A stretch of DNA of 64,000 nucleotides from Paenibacillus kyungheensis (GTDB taxonomy: Bacteria; Bacillota; Bacilli; Paenibacillales; Paenibacillaceae): contig NZ_CP117416.1 of NCBI RefSeq assembly GCF_028606985.1, positions 1,898,001 through 1,962,000 of the forward strand, read 5' to 3'. The notes under the pieces were generated by a model. That model did not search any database, had not been told where the DNA came from, and saw only the letters and a program-made list of their open reading frames with translations. Made by a program: the position numbers and the translations under genes. This document shows positions 55,366 to 63,202 of this stretch, piece by piece (the first letter of the stretch is position 1; each line of letters begins with the position of its first letter).

Positions 55366-56592
55366 ATGTTCAGTTACTTCTGATATAAATACGTCAAACG
55401 TATAATGATAAAAGTATTTTTTGTTCAAATATTGCCTAAAGTAACCACCTGACATTAATTGTGGATCACGAACATCTGCAGTAATGATTTCGATATCTTT
55501 GTCAGCCACACTTTGTAACATCGCTTGAACTTCTATCTCTAACTGTTCTTGACTCATATCCACAATATACTGATTTAACTTTTCAGCCACTGTGGAATAA
55601 TATTGTTGTTGTAACTGGGACTTTTGTTCTTTTTCCAATTTGAGAGCTTGTTGTCGATCCAGTTCGATATCTAGTTCTGTTTTCTTTTTACGATAGTCAT
55701 TTTTTAGAGCAGCGACAGTATAAGCTGGAATATCATGTACACGGCCACTTAGTACATCTATTTTGACCACATCTAGAATCTCTGTAATATATTCTTTTTC
55801 ATACGATTTTAGAATAGTCTGAATCGTGACTGTAGTTAATCCAAATTCTTTTTTTAAACGATCGCTTAACCGATTGGCTGTATGAGGTTGTACAGCAGCT
55901 AATGCTTCGGTAGGAGGAAGAATGGTGACTGTTTGCTTGGCTTTGGTTTTGATCGTAAATACGATTTCATCTACTTTACGACCACTTTTACGTTCTACAT
56001 AATTGAATTCGATATCGGTACTTTTATTGATTTCTTGCTGTGCTTTGGTAATTACACGCTTTTTAAAATCAGAGTACACTGGATACTGATCTTCAATACC
56101 AAGTAATTCTTTTAAACGTTGGACTTTAAGAGTTCGTTGCCCTAACTTTTCGTATTGTTTCAACAGTTCATAAATCCGCATCGAATAAGCACTTTTCAAT
56201 TTTAAAATATCGTTTAACCGAAAAGAAGTGAATTTTTCTTTCAACTGAAGCAGATAAGGTTTTAACTTGGGTGAAAATTCTACTTCGATAATACCTTCAT
56301 TAGGAAAGTATTCAGCAGACGCTAACCAGTTTACTTGTAAGTTTTCATTTATGTAAAAAGGGTGCGACATTAGATTAAGCGTATATTCTTTCACTTGGGC
56401 ATAAATATTTTTGTTTTTAACACCAGCTAATTTGGCGAATTCACTAATCTTAAAACGATATCGTTGAAACTCCTGATCATCAGGCGAAATAATACTAATA
56501 AGTACATAAATAATACGTAACTCTACTACACTCATTTTTAAAGGCATTTCAATAAGATCATTAGACTTTGTAACTAAATTATTTTTCTTCAT
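55345..56592 (-). CDS. plasmid-type replication initiator protein, Rep_3 (RepB) family
   Basis: This 415-residue initiator has the tandem winged-helix Rep_3 domain. WH1 covers about 1-130 (VTKSNDLIEMPLKMSVVELRIIYVLI, broken by the limit here only in description) and WH2 about 130-235 (KSAYSMRIYELLKQYEK and YSDFKKRVITKAQQEI). A Lys/Gln-rich C-terminal extension (about 240-415) makes it longer than usual. Rep_3 proteins bind iterons to start theta replication, or act as repressors as dimers. A GGAGG site precedes ATG 56592. Iterons lie immediately upstream (56783-57179). The frame is intact, so it is either recently acquired or kept under selection. No par, mob or relaxase gene is nearby. Confidence 0.88.
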   Translation of the reverse strand: MKKNNLVTKSNDLIEMPLKMSVVELRIIYVLISIISPDDQEFQRYRFKISEFAKLAGVKNKNIYAQVKEYTLNLMSHPFYINENLQVNWLASAEYFPNEGIIEVEFSPKLKPYLLQLKEKFTSFRLNDILKLKSAYSMRIYELLKQYEKLGQRTLKVQRLKELLGIEDQYPVYSDFKKRVITKAQQEINKSTDIEFNYVERKSGRKVDEIVFTIKTKAKQTVTILPPTEALAAVQPHTANRLSDRLKKEFGLTTVTIQTILKSYEKEYITEILDVVKIDVLSGRVHDIPAYTVAALKNDYRKKKTELDIELDRQQALKLEKEQKSQLQQQYYSTVAEKLNQYIVDMSQEQLEIEVQAMLQSVADKDIEIITADVRDPQLMSGGYFRQYLNKKYFYHYTFDVFISEVTEHEKRTTL

Positions 56593-57328
56593 ATGTTATA
56601 ACCTCCAAGACGTTCCTTCATTATAATAGATTATCTGGTATAAAAGTAGCTTAATCAGCACAATGATTTCCTTTGAGTTGTTTATCTTATTTTACATACC
56701 TTGTTTTTATTGTTTTAAAATATTTACTTGTTTAGCACCTAGTAAATGTGTTGGTACTCATAGCTTTGCAGTCATAATATAAGACAAAAATAGGGTGAAA
56801 GATGGACAATTATAGGGTCAACTATAGACCAAAAGAGGGCAATTCCGAGACAGATTTAGGGTGACACTATAGACAAATGTAGGGTAGAATGCGACAAAAA
56901 TAGGACAAAGTATAGACAATAGTAGGGCATACTATGGACAGAAATAGGGTCTGAATCAACGATCAATATGATCCAATAAAAGCTGAGTGTAAAACGAAAT
57001 GCGACAAAAATAGGGTCATAAATAAGCAAATAATGCTTTTCTACGGACAAAAATAGGGTGATGATACAAAAATCAAAATATTGACCCTATTTTTGTCCAT
57101 AGTAAAGTTAAAATGAGCTTGTTTTGCTGAAAATATACCGAATACAAGCGATTTTAAAGTAAATGACCCTATATTTGTCCGATTTCAATTCATGATCAAA
57201 ATCGATCCTGTATATAAAGCATTTGTACAAAGTATTTGTTAGTACACATATCAGTAACTGTTGCTATAAATGGGTAATGATTAATGTTAAAATATAGAAT
57301 ATACATGAAATAGATGGGAGAGTTGATG
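56593..57328. other. candidate plasmid-type replication origin (divergent rep / sulfite-oxidase-like intergenic region)
   Basis: This 736-bp gene-free region combines an AT-rich stretch beside rep (56640-56760) and the iteron array, the standard parts of a theta-type oriV. No perfect DnaA box (TTATCCACA) was seen. It also must hold the promoters of rep (minus) and of the sulfite-oxidase-fold gene (plus). Confidence 0.65.
56783..57179 (+). repeat. iteron array (12 copies of a 14-bp repeat, 22-bp period)
   Basis: Consensus GACAAAAATAGGGT. Direct copies start at 56783, 56805, 56827, 56849, 56872, 56893, 56915, 56937, 57003 and 57046; inverted copies lie at 57084-57097 and 57166-57179. The first eight are 21-23 bp apart, two helical turns, so they face one side of the DNA. 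The gap to 57003 is 66 bp, three periods. Copies at 56827, 56893 and 56915 are slightly degenerate. The copies at 57045-57059 and 57084-57098 form a perfect 15-bp inverted repeat. Confidence 0.92.
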
Positions 57329-58003
57329 ATGCAAAATAAAGCAGATCGTCTAAAAGGCGCTAGAGTTCCTCAAACGCCTGAATTAGGGCAAGATATGCAA
57401 CATCGTTTACCTCCAGGGCAGACACTTACTGAAAGCTTCCCGATTTTGCATGAAGGTAGTGTACCTGAGTATGATATGAATCTATGGAATCTACGTATTT
57501 TTGGAGAAGTAGAAGAAGAGCAGTTTTTTACATTTGAAGATTTGCAAAAGCTACCTGTTACGCGTACTGTGAGCGATATTCATTGTGTAACTCGCTGGTC
57601 TAAGTTTGATACCGTATGGGAAGGTGTTAAGTTTTCAGATTTGATGAACGTACTAAAAGTGAAATCTGAAGCCAAATATGTAATGATCCATGCTGATCCT
57701 GATTATGAGACCAATGTAGCATTGAAAGATTTGATGGATGAAGATGTATTGTTAGCTTGGAATTACGATGATAAGCCCATTACAGCCAAACATGGTGGAC
57801 CACTTCGTATGATTGTGCCGAAATTTTATTTTTGGAAAAGTGCGAAATGGATACGGGGCATTGAATTTATGAAAGAAGATCGACGAGGATTCTGGGAAAA
57901 TCATGGCTTTCACAATGTGGCTGATCCTTTTCAAGAACAACGTTTTTCTTCAGATGAATATGAAATGCCAGAAGATGAATGGAAGTATTGTGAAGCGGAC
58001 TAA
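57329..58003 (+). CDS. sulfite-oxidase-fold molybdopterin-dependent oxidoreductase (MsrP/YuiH-like)
   Basis: This 224-residue protein has the oxidoreductase molybdopterin-binding domain. The Mo-ligand cysteine lies in DIHCVTRWS, followed by WEGVKFSDLM and the family's HGGPLRMIVPKFYFWKSAKW cofactor-binding stretch. No Tat signal is present, unlike MsrP, so it resembles the cytoplasmic YuiH-like proteins. The exact substrate is unknown. GGGAG at 57316-57320 supports ATG 57326 or 57329 over ATG 57314. It is followed 20 bp later by a small membrane protein gene, and the iterons lie directly upstream. Confidence 0.85.
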   Translation: MQNKADRLKGARVPQTPELGQDMQHRLPPGQTLTESFPILHEGSVPEYDMNLWNLRIFGEVEEEQFFTFEDLQKLPVTRTVSDIHCVTRWSKFDTVWEGVKFSDLMNVLKVKSEAKYVMIHADPDYETNVALKDLMDEDVLLAWNYDDKPITAKHGGPLRMIVPKFYFWKSAKWIRGIEFMKEDRRGFWENHGFHNVADPFQEQRFSSDEYEMPEDEWKYCEAD

Positions 58004-58022
58004 TCATTAGGAGCTGATAAAT

Positions 58023-58178
58023 ATGAATGGATTAGGCTTTATTATCGTAACAGTAGTTTCTGCGGTAGCTGGTGTACTGTATTATGCAGGAATTGGCAAA
58101 CGTATCGCTGAAGAAGAAAAAAAAGCAGGGCGAGATCTTACGTATGAGATCAATCCTTTTACAGGTGGACGAGAGTAA
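58023..58178 (+). CDS. small single-pass membrane protein
   Basis: A 51-residue protein. Residues 4-24 (LGFIIVTVVSAVAGVLYYAG) form one transmembrane helix, followed by a charged cytoplasmic tail (KRIAEEEKKAGRD) ending NPFTGGRE. TTAGGAGCTG lies before the ATG, and the gene is 20 bp after the sulfite-oxidase-fold gene, so it is probably co-transcribed and could anchor or couple that enzyme. No family was recognised. Confidence 0.72.
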   Translation: MNGLGFIIVTVVSAVAGVLYYAGIGKRIAEEEKKAGRDLTYEINPFTGGRE

Positions 58179-58241
58179 ATATTCTGTTAGTTGATCGTAG
58201 CAACACTGAGTACAGCTAGAATACTTAAAATAATGAATACA

Positions 58242-58275
58242 AAAAAGAACCGTTCCCTAAGGACGGTTCTTTTTA
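58242..58275 (+). terminator. terminator of the sulfite-oxidase-like operon
   Basis: AAAAAGAACCGT pairs with ACGGTTCTTTTT around TCCCTAAGG. Confidence 0.9.
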
Positions 58276-58352
58276 TTCGTTGATCGAATGTGAGCCTAGA
58301 AAAGTAGATACTTGATGTACATAAATACTACTTCAAAGGGGATAAACTACAA

Positions 58353-58991
58353 TTACAAGCTATCTACAGCTTTTTGCAATTTAGCATCTAACATACCTTT
58401 TTCTTTGCTACCTTGGTTTAAAGAAGGTTCAAACCAATATACCACTACAGCATTACCTTTAATATATGTTGATTTGTTCAACAAGTCATAAGGAGTTTTG
58501 CTTGTTTGAGTTTTCAAATCTTCTAGACCTTTTTTAGCATCGTCAGCAGACTTGAAGCTATAAATTGAAACCGTTTCTTGTTTATTTAAATCTTTATCAG
58601 TAACAAAACGAGTGGCTTTCACATCATTCAATACCCAACTGTTTTGTTCATCTGGAGCAGAAATCAAATCGATTTTTTGTGCTTTGATTGCACTAGCTAC
58701 TTTATCAACAGAAATATCAGATTTAGCACTATCTGTAGTCGCATCCGTTGTCGCTTTGTCTGTGCTTTCTGTTGCTTCGTCTGTCGCAGTTGCGTCTTCG
58801 CTTGTGCTGTTGTCGTTGTCAGTTACAGCTGTACTTTCTCCTGTTGTTGTAGAGGAGTCTGTCGCTGTAGATTCATTCGTTGTTGTTGGTGTTGTAGTGC
58901 TAGCTGGTGTTTGAGTGCTGTTATTAGAACAGCCGGCGGTCGCAGCTACAACGGTTAGTGCAAGTAGAAAAGTACTGATTTTGAGTTTCAT
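58353..58991 (-). CDS. putative lipoprotein with Ser/Thr-rich linker
   Basis: This 212-residue protein has a type II signal peptide with lipid-attachment C21 (LTVVAATAGC). A low-complexity linker of Ser, Thr, Asp, Glu and Ala follows (about 24-85), then a globular domain (about 88-210, with VASAIKAQKIDLI and SIYSFKSADDAKKGLEDL). It would sit on the outer face of the membrane. The start at 58991 follows GGAGGT; the frame further upstream lacks a site. No family recognised; the domain resembles generic stress-type lipoproteins only in layout. Confidence 0.75.
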   Translation of the reverse strand: MKLKISTFLLALTVVAATAGCSNNSTQTPASTTTPTTTNESTATDSSTTTGESTAVTDNDNSTSEDATATDEATESTDKATTDATTDSAKSDISVDKVASAIKAQKIDLISAPDEQNSWVLNDVKATRFVTDKDLNKQETVSIYSFKSADDAKKGLEDLKTQTSKTPYDLLNKSTYIKGNAVVVYWFEPSLNQGSKEKGMLDAKLQKAVDSL

Positions 58992-59248
58992 AAAATGGAC
59001 CTCCTGTTTGTTAAGTTCATCTTTACGTTGATGAATCTTTTGAATATGAATAACGAAATAACGTTTTTCACTATAACATACATACACATAACAGTCGATT
59101 TTGACACGAACCTTACATTTTGTAACAAATGTCAATCCATTATAAGAATGATGGTATTCCTGTCATATCAAGGGTTTGAAGGATTTGTAACGAAATTGTT
59201 CTTTCTGAAAATAAATCATAATAAAAACAAAATTGTTTTATGTACAGA

Positions 59249-59281
59249 CAAAAAAGAAGCAGTTAGGGGACTGCTTCTTTC
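59249..59281 (-). terminator. terminator of the ohr gene
   Basis: On the minus strand AAAGAAGCAGT pairs with ACTGCTTCTTT, then TTTTGTC. The rest of gap 58992-59377 shows no gene, only the promoter side of the lipoprotein gene. Confidence 0.8.
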
Positions 59282-59377
59282 GTTAAATCGATATCAAAAT
59301 GATCTTCTAAACTCTATATAAGGGGGTAGAGTTAGAAAGGGTTTATAGGGATAGTGTACAAGTTGGACAATCTAAAA

Positions 59378-59806
59378 TTAGATAACGTTTAATTCAACAG
59401 CGATGTTTCCACGTGTTGCACGAGAGTAAGGACATACATTGTGAGCTTCTTCTACCAGTTTAGTAGCTACTTCACGATCTACACCTTTAACCAAAACATC
59501 CATTTTTACAGCTAGCGCAAATCCGCCATCTTCAGCTTTACCAAACATTACAGTAGCGTTTACTTCTGTACCTTCGTGTTTGATTTTTTGCATACGAGCA
59601 ACCATATTTAGAGCACTATCAAAACAAGCAGAATAACCTGCTGCAAATAATTGTTCAGGGTTAGTACCAGCACCGCCAGCGCCACCCATTTCTTTTGGTG
59701 TTGCAATATCTAAACGAAGTTCAGGACTAGAAGATTCAATATAACCTGCACGTCCGCCGACTGCTTTTACTGTAGTTTCATACATTTTTTGTTGAATTGT
59801 TAACAT
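59378..59806 (-). CDS. ohrA: organic hydroperoxide resistance protein (Ohr)
   Basis: This 142-residue Ohr/OsmC-family peroxidase has the reactive C61 in FAAGYSACFDSAL, the resolving C125 in NVCPYSRATRGN, and an N-terminal Arg near 19 in VGGRAGYIES. It reduces organic hydroperoxides using lipoylated protein or thiols. ATG 59806 follows GGAG at 6-nt spacing; GTG 59818 overlaps that site. Divergent from ohrR. Confidence 0.92.
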   Translation of the reverse strand: MLTIQQKMYETTVKAVGGRAGYIESSSPELRLDIATPKEMGGAGGAGTNPEQLFAAGYSACFDSALNMVARMQKIKHEGTEVNATVMFGKAEDGGFALAVKMDVLVKGVDREVATKLVEEAHNVCPYSRATRGNIAVELNVI

Positions 59807-59837
59807 GAATAACTCCACCTTTTCGAACGATTTATTT

Positions 59838-59862
59838 TACAAAATTAAATTTAACACAATTA
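59838..59862 (+). promoter_or_regulatory. candidate OhrR operator
   Basis: The divergent gap holds TACAAAATTAAATTTAACACAATTAA-type sequence (TACAA and AATTAA half-sites) resembling the AT-rich TACAATT-AATTGTA boxes of OhrR. The match is partial. Confidence 0.4.
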
Positions 59863-60037
59863 ATATGAAAAGTAAAATATTTTTCGCTATATTTATGTAA
59901 ATCAGTAGATTTTATGATATAATCATACGTATAAAGTAGATTTCGCACACTCTTGTTCGTCACTAATTTTGTCGTTTTGGGTAAATATTAGATAAGAATA
60001 TTTATATTTCATATTAATTATAGGTAGGTGATATAGC

Positions 60038-60520
60038 ATGACTACAGAATCAAATGAGTATCCACACCCGCAGTTAAAGCTTGAAAATCAACTTTGTTTT
60101 GCTATTTATGCTTCTTCTCGTGAGATGACTAAAATGTATCAGCCATTGCTAGATCGTTTGGGAGTAACTTATTCTCAATATTTAGTGATGATTGTTTTAT
60201 GGGAGAAACAAGAATGTACAGTTAAAGAATTAGGAAATGCATTGTATTTGGATTCAGGTACATTGACTCCATTACTTAAACGTCTGGAAGCAGCAGGCTT
60301 AATTATTCGTAAGCGTTCTACAGAAGATGAGCGTAAAGTGCATATTACATTGACTGAAGCTGGTCAAAATTTGCAAGAAGAAGCAGTTAACATTCCGAAT
60401 GATGTTTTAACCGGAACATGTATGAATACGAAGAAGCTAGAAGAATTATTAGGTGAATTTAAACAGCTACTTCATAACATTCACCAAACGAATGTCGAAA
60501 TGGCGAATAACAAGTCTTAA
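60038..60520 (+). CDS. ohrR: MarR-family organic peroxide sensor OhrR
   Basis: This 160-residue MarR repressor has the peroxide-sensing C20 in LENQLCFAIYA, the position of the single reactive Cys in OhrR. A winged helix-turn-helix follows (about 62-110: TVKELGNALYLDSGTLTPLL, RKRSTEDERKVHITLT). Oxidation of the Cys releases DNA and induces ohr. AGGTGATATAGC precedes the ATG. It is divergent from ohrA, the classic arrangement. Confidence 0.9.
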   Translation: MTTESNEYPHPQLKLENQLCFAIYASSREMTKMYQPLLDRLGVTYSQYLVMIVLWEKQECTVKELGNALYLDSGTLTPLLKRLEAAGLIIRKRSTEDERKVHITLTEAGQNLQEEAVNIPNDVLTGTCMNTKKLEELLGEFKQLLHNIHQTNVEMANNKS

Positions 60521-60571
60521 TAGATACAAAATACGTGTATCTTGTGCAATAGAATAAAGCTTTAAAATCAG

Positions 60572-60611
60572 CCCTTTTATCGAAATTTGGTAAAAGGGTG
60601 TTTATTTTTTT
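60572..60611 (+). terminator. terminator of ohrR
   Basis: CCCTTTTA (60572-60579) pairs with TAAAAGGG (60591-60598), followed by T-rich sequence. Confidence 0.8.
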
Positions 60612-60700
60612 ACTTTGATAGCGTATACATGATATATTAAGTAAGAGCTAGCTTACTCAAGATAACTTCCAGTAAATGGAGTAAATTGGCGAAATTTTTA

Positions 60701-60729
60701 AGGAAAGCGTTTTAAAAACATGTTACAAT
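60701..60729 (+). promoter_or_regulatory. candidate sucC promoter with a CcpA-site-like element
   Basis: AGGAAAGCGTTTTAA (60701-60715) fits the catabolite-responsive element consensus with two mismatches and overlaps the -35 region of a promoter whose -10 is TACAAT (60724-60729). This would allow glucose repression of succinyl-CoA synthetase. Confidence 0.4.
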
Positions 60730-60797
60730 ATTGAAGGTTATTGATTTGCCGGGTGATGTTGCCGGAATGCATTCATGTTGATAGGAGGATTTATTGA

Positions 60798-61955
60798 ATG
60801 AATATCCATGAATATCAGGGAAAACAAGTACTTAAACAGTACGGAGTAGTAGTACCGGAAGGTAAAGTTGCTTTCACGGTAGAAGAAGCTGTAGAAGCAG
60901 CTCAGTCACTGGGCAGCCCAGTGTGTGTTGTCAAAGCTCAAATTCACGCTGGTGGCCGAGGTAAAGCTGGCGGAGTTAAAGTAGCTAAAAGTCTAGATGA
61001 AGTACGTACGTATGCTCAAGAAATTTTGGGTAAAGTGCTTGTAACGCATCAGACAGGACCTGAAGGAAAAGAAGTAAAACGACTTCTAATCGAAGAAGGC
61101 TGTGATATTCAAAAAGAATATTACATAGGCGTTGTTATCGATCGTGCTACAGGTAGAGTCGTCATGATGGCTTCTGAAGAAGGCGGCACTGAGATTGAAG
61201 AAGTCGCTGAAAAAACACCTGAAAAGATTTTCCGTGAAACTGTAGATCCAGCTATTGGTCTACAAATGTTCCAAGCTCGCAAACTAGCATATGCAATCAA
61301 TATTCCTACTAAGCAAGTGAACAAAGCAGCTAAGTTTATGACTGCCTTGTATACTGCTTTTATCGAAAAAGATTGCTCAATTGCAGAAATCAATCCGCTG
61401 GTTGTAACAGGCGATGGTGAAGTAATTGCTTTGGATGCGAAATTGAACTTTGATTCTAATGCGATCTTTAGACATCCTGATATTCTTGAACTTCGTGATC
61501 TGGATGAAGAAGATGCAAAAGAAATTGAAGCTTCTAAATACGATCTAAGTTATATCGCTCTTGATGGTAACATCGGTTGTATGGTCAACGGTGCAGGTTT
61601 AGCGATGGCTACAATGGATATTATCAAATATTATGGCGGCGAACCGGCTAACTTCCTTGACGTAGGGGGCGGTGCAACAACGGAGAAAGTAACAGAAGCT
61701 TTCAAAATTATTTTGTCCGATAGTAGTGTAAAAGGTATTTTCATTAATATATTTGGTGGTATTATGCGTTGCGATGTTATTGCTAACGGGGTAGTTGAAG
61801 CTGCCAAACAAATCGGTCTGGATCGTCCTTTAGTTGTAAGACTTGAAGGTACGAACGTAGATTTAGGTAAACAAATTCTCGCTGAATCAGGGCTAAACAT
61901 CGTTGCCGCGGATTCTATGGCGGACGGAGCACAGAAGATCGTAGCTCTCGTATAA
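60798..61955 (+). CDS. sucC: succinyl-CoA synthetase, beta subunit
   Basis: This 385-residue ADP-forming subunit has an N-terminal ATP-grasp domain ([32 protein letters not shown]) and a C-terminal ligase domain with [18 protein letters not shown] and GGIMRCD. With SucD it converts succinyl-CoA to succinate while making ATP in the TCA cycle. TAGGAGG precedes the ATG. sucD follows 42 bp later. Confidence 0.97.
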   Translation: MNIHEYQGKQVLKQYGVVVPEGKVAFTVEEAVEAAQSLGSPVCVVKAQIHAGGRGKAGGVKVAKSLDEVRTYAQEILGKVLVTHQTGPEGKEVKRLLIEEGCDIQKEYYIGVVIDRATGRVVMMASEEGGTEIEEVAEKTPEKIFRETVDPAIGLQMFQARKLAYAINIPTKQVNKAAKFMTALYTAFIEKDCSIAEINPLVVTGDGEVIALDAKLNFDSNAIFRHPDILELRDLDEEDAKEIEASKYDLSYIALDGNIGCMVNGAGLAMATMDIIKYYGGEPANFLDVGGGATTEKVTEAFKIILSDSSVKGIFINIFGGIMRCDVIANGVVEAAKQIGLDRPLVVRLEGTNVDLGKQILAESGLNIVAADSMADGAQKIVALV

Positions 61956-61997
61956 AATCCAGGACCTAAATTAAGTGATAGGAGCTGTGTCTAAACA

Positions 61998-62927
61998 ATG
62001 AGTATTTTGGTAGATAAGCATACAAAAGTCATCACTCAGGGTATCACCGGGGCAACAGGACTCTTTCATACTAAGGGTGCGCTAGATTACGGTACTCAAA
62101 TGGTAGGCGGCGTAACACCTGGTAAAGGTGGAACTGATGTTGAGATTACACTCGAAGATGGCAAAACTGTAAAATTGCCAGTCTTTAATACAGTTGTAGA
62201 AGCTAAACAAAAAACTGGTGCTACAGCAAGTGTTATCTATGTACCTCCTGCATTTGCAGCTGATTCTATTCTTGAAGCAATCGATGCTGAACTAGATCTG
62301 GTTATCTGTATTACAGAAGGTATTCCAGTATTGGATATGGTCAAAGTATCCCGTTATCTAGAAGGCAAAAAAACAGTTCTTATCGGACCTAACTGCCCGG
62401 GTGTGATTACACCAGGTGAGTGTAAAATTGGTATTATGCCAGGTTACATTCACAAGCCAGGTTATGTAGGTGTTGTATCACGTAGTGGTACATTAACGTA
62501 TGAAGCTGTTCATCAATTGTCTACTCGTGGAATTGGTCAATCGTCTGCAGTAGGTATCGGTGGAGATCCAGTAAAAGGTTCAGAATTTATTGATATTCTG
62601 AAATTATTTAACGAAGATCCTAATACACGTGCTGTTATCATGATCGGTGAGATCGGTGGTACAGCAGAAGAAGAAGCTGCAGAGTGGATTGAAGCGAATA
62701 TGACGAAGCCTGTTGTAGGCTTTATCGGCGGCGCAACAGCTCCTCCAGGCAAACGTATGGGACATGCAGGCGCAATCATTTCCGGTGGTAAAGGTACTGC
62801 TGCTGAAAAAATTGCTAAATTAGAATCTTGCGGTATTAAAGTAGCACCTACTCCTTCTGAAATGGGTTCAACACTTGTTGAAGTTTTAGAAGAAAAAGGT
62901 CTTTTAAGTGAGTGTACTACGCACTAA
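61998..62927 (+). CDS. sucD: succinyl-CoA synthetase, alpha subunit
   Basis: This 309-residue subunit has a CoA-binding Rossmann domain ([19 protein letters not shown]) and a ligase domain with the phosphorylated His in [30 protein letters not shown] is also typical. AGGAG precedes the ATG. A strong terminator follows. Confidence 0.97.
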   Translation: MSILVDKHTKVITQGITGATGLFHTKGALDYGTQMVGGVTPGKGGTDVEITLEDGKTVKLPVFNTVVEAKQKTGATASVIYVPPAFAADSILEAIDAELDLVICITEGIPVLDMVKVSRYLEGKKTVLIGPNCPGVITPGECKIGIMPGYIHKPGYVGVVSRSGTLTYEAVHQLSTRGIGQSSAVGIGGDPVKGSEFIDILKLFNEDPNTRAVIMIGEIGGTAEEEAAEWIEANMTKPVVGFIGGATAPPGKRMGHAGAIISGGKGTAAEKIAKLESCGIKVAPTPSEMGSTLVEVLEEKGLLSECTTH

Positions 62928-63012
62928 AAAGGACTTTAATCTATCGGTATAGACTTTTAATGGCCTGTTCTTTATAATGGGTGTAATTAGATAGTGACAG
63001 ACGTATAAGGTA

Positions 63013-63056
63013 AGCAACCTTTGTATTCTCTTGAGGAGACAAAGGTTGCTTTTTTT
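63013..63056 (+). terminator. terminator of sucCD
   Basis: AGCAACCTTTGT (63013-63024) pairs perfectly with ACAAAGGTTGCT (63039-63050), followed by TTTTTT. Confidence 0.93.
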
Positions 63057-63202
63057 GCGTTCTTTTTCGTTTATTTTGAAAAAAGAGATCGAAATAATGG
63101 AAGAAAATACCTAAAAATGAAGTAAACGCTTGCAAAATAGTTAGGTTTACGATTAAATGGAGAAGGATGATTTGTTCCTGCTCCTGAAAAGGAGATTATA
63201 TT

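Noticed and set aside
56783-57179. Regular short repeats that could be taken for a CRISPR array
   Set aside because: Units are only 14 bp with about 8 bp between them, two copies are inverted, there are no cas genes, and a Rep_3 gene is adjacent; iterons explain them better.
55345-57179. The whole window being plasmid DNA because of the rep gene
   Set aside because: The rest carries single-copy core genes (smc, ffh, fab operon, sucCD, dprA) in normal chromosomal order.
58612-58958. Two plus-strand open frames of about 100 codons opposite the lipoprotein
   Set aside because: They are antisense to the Ser/Thr-rich linker and give repetitive Val/Ser or Cys-rich proteins typical of shadow frames.
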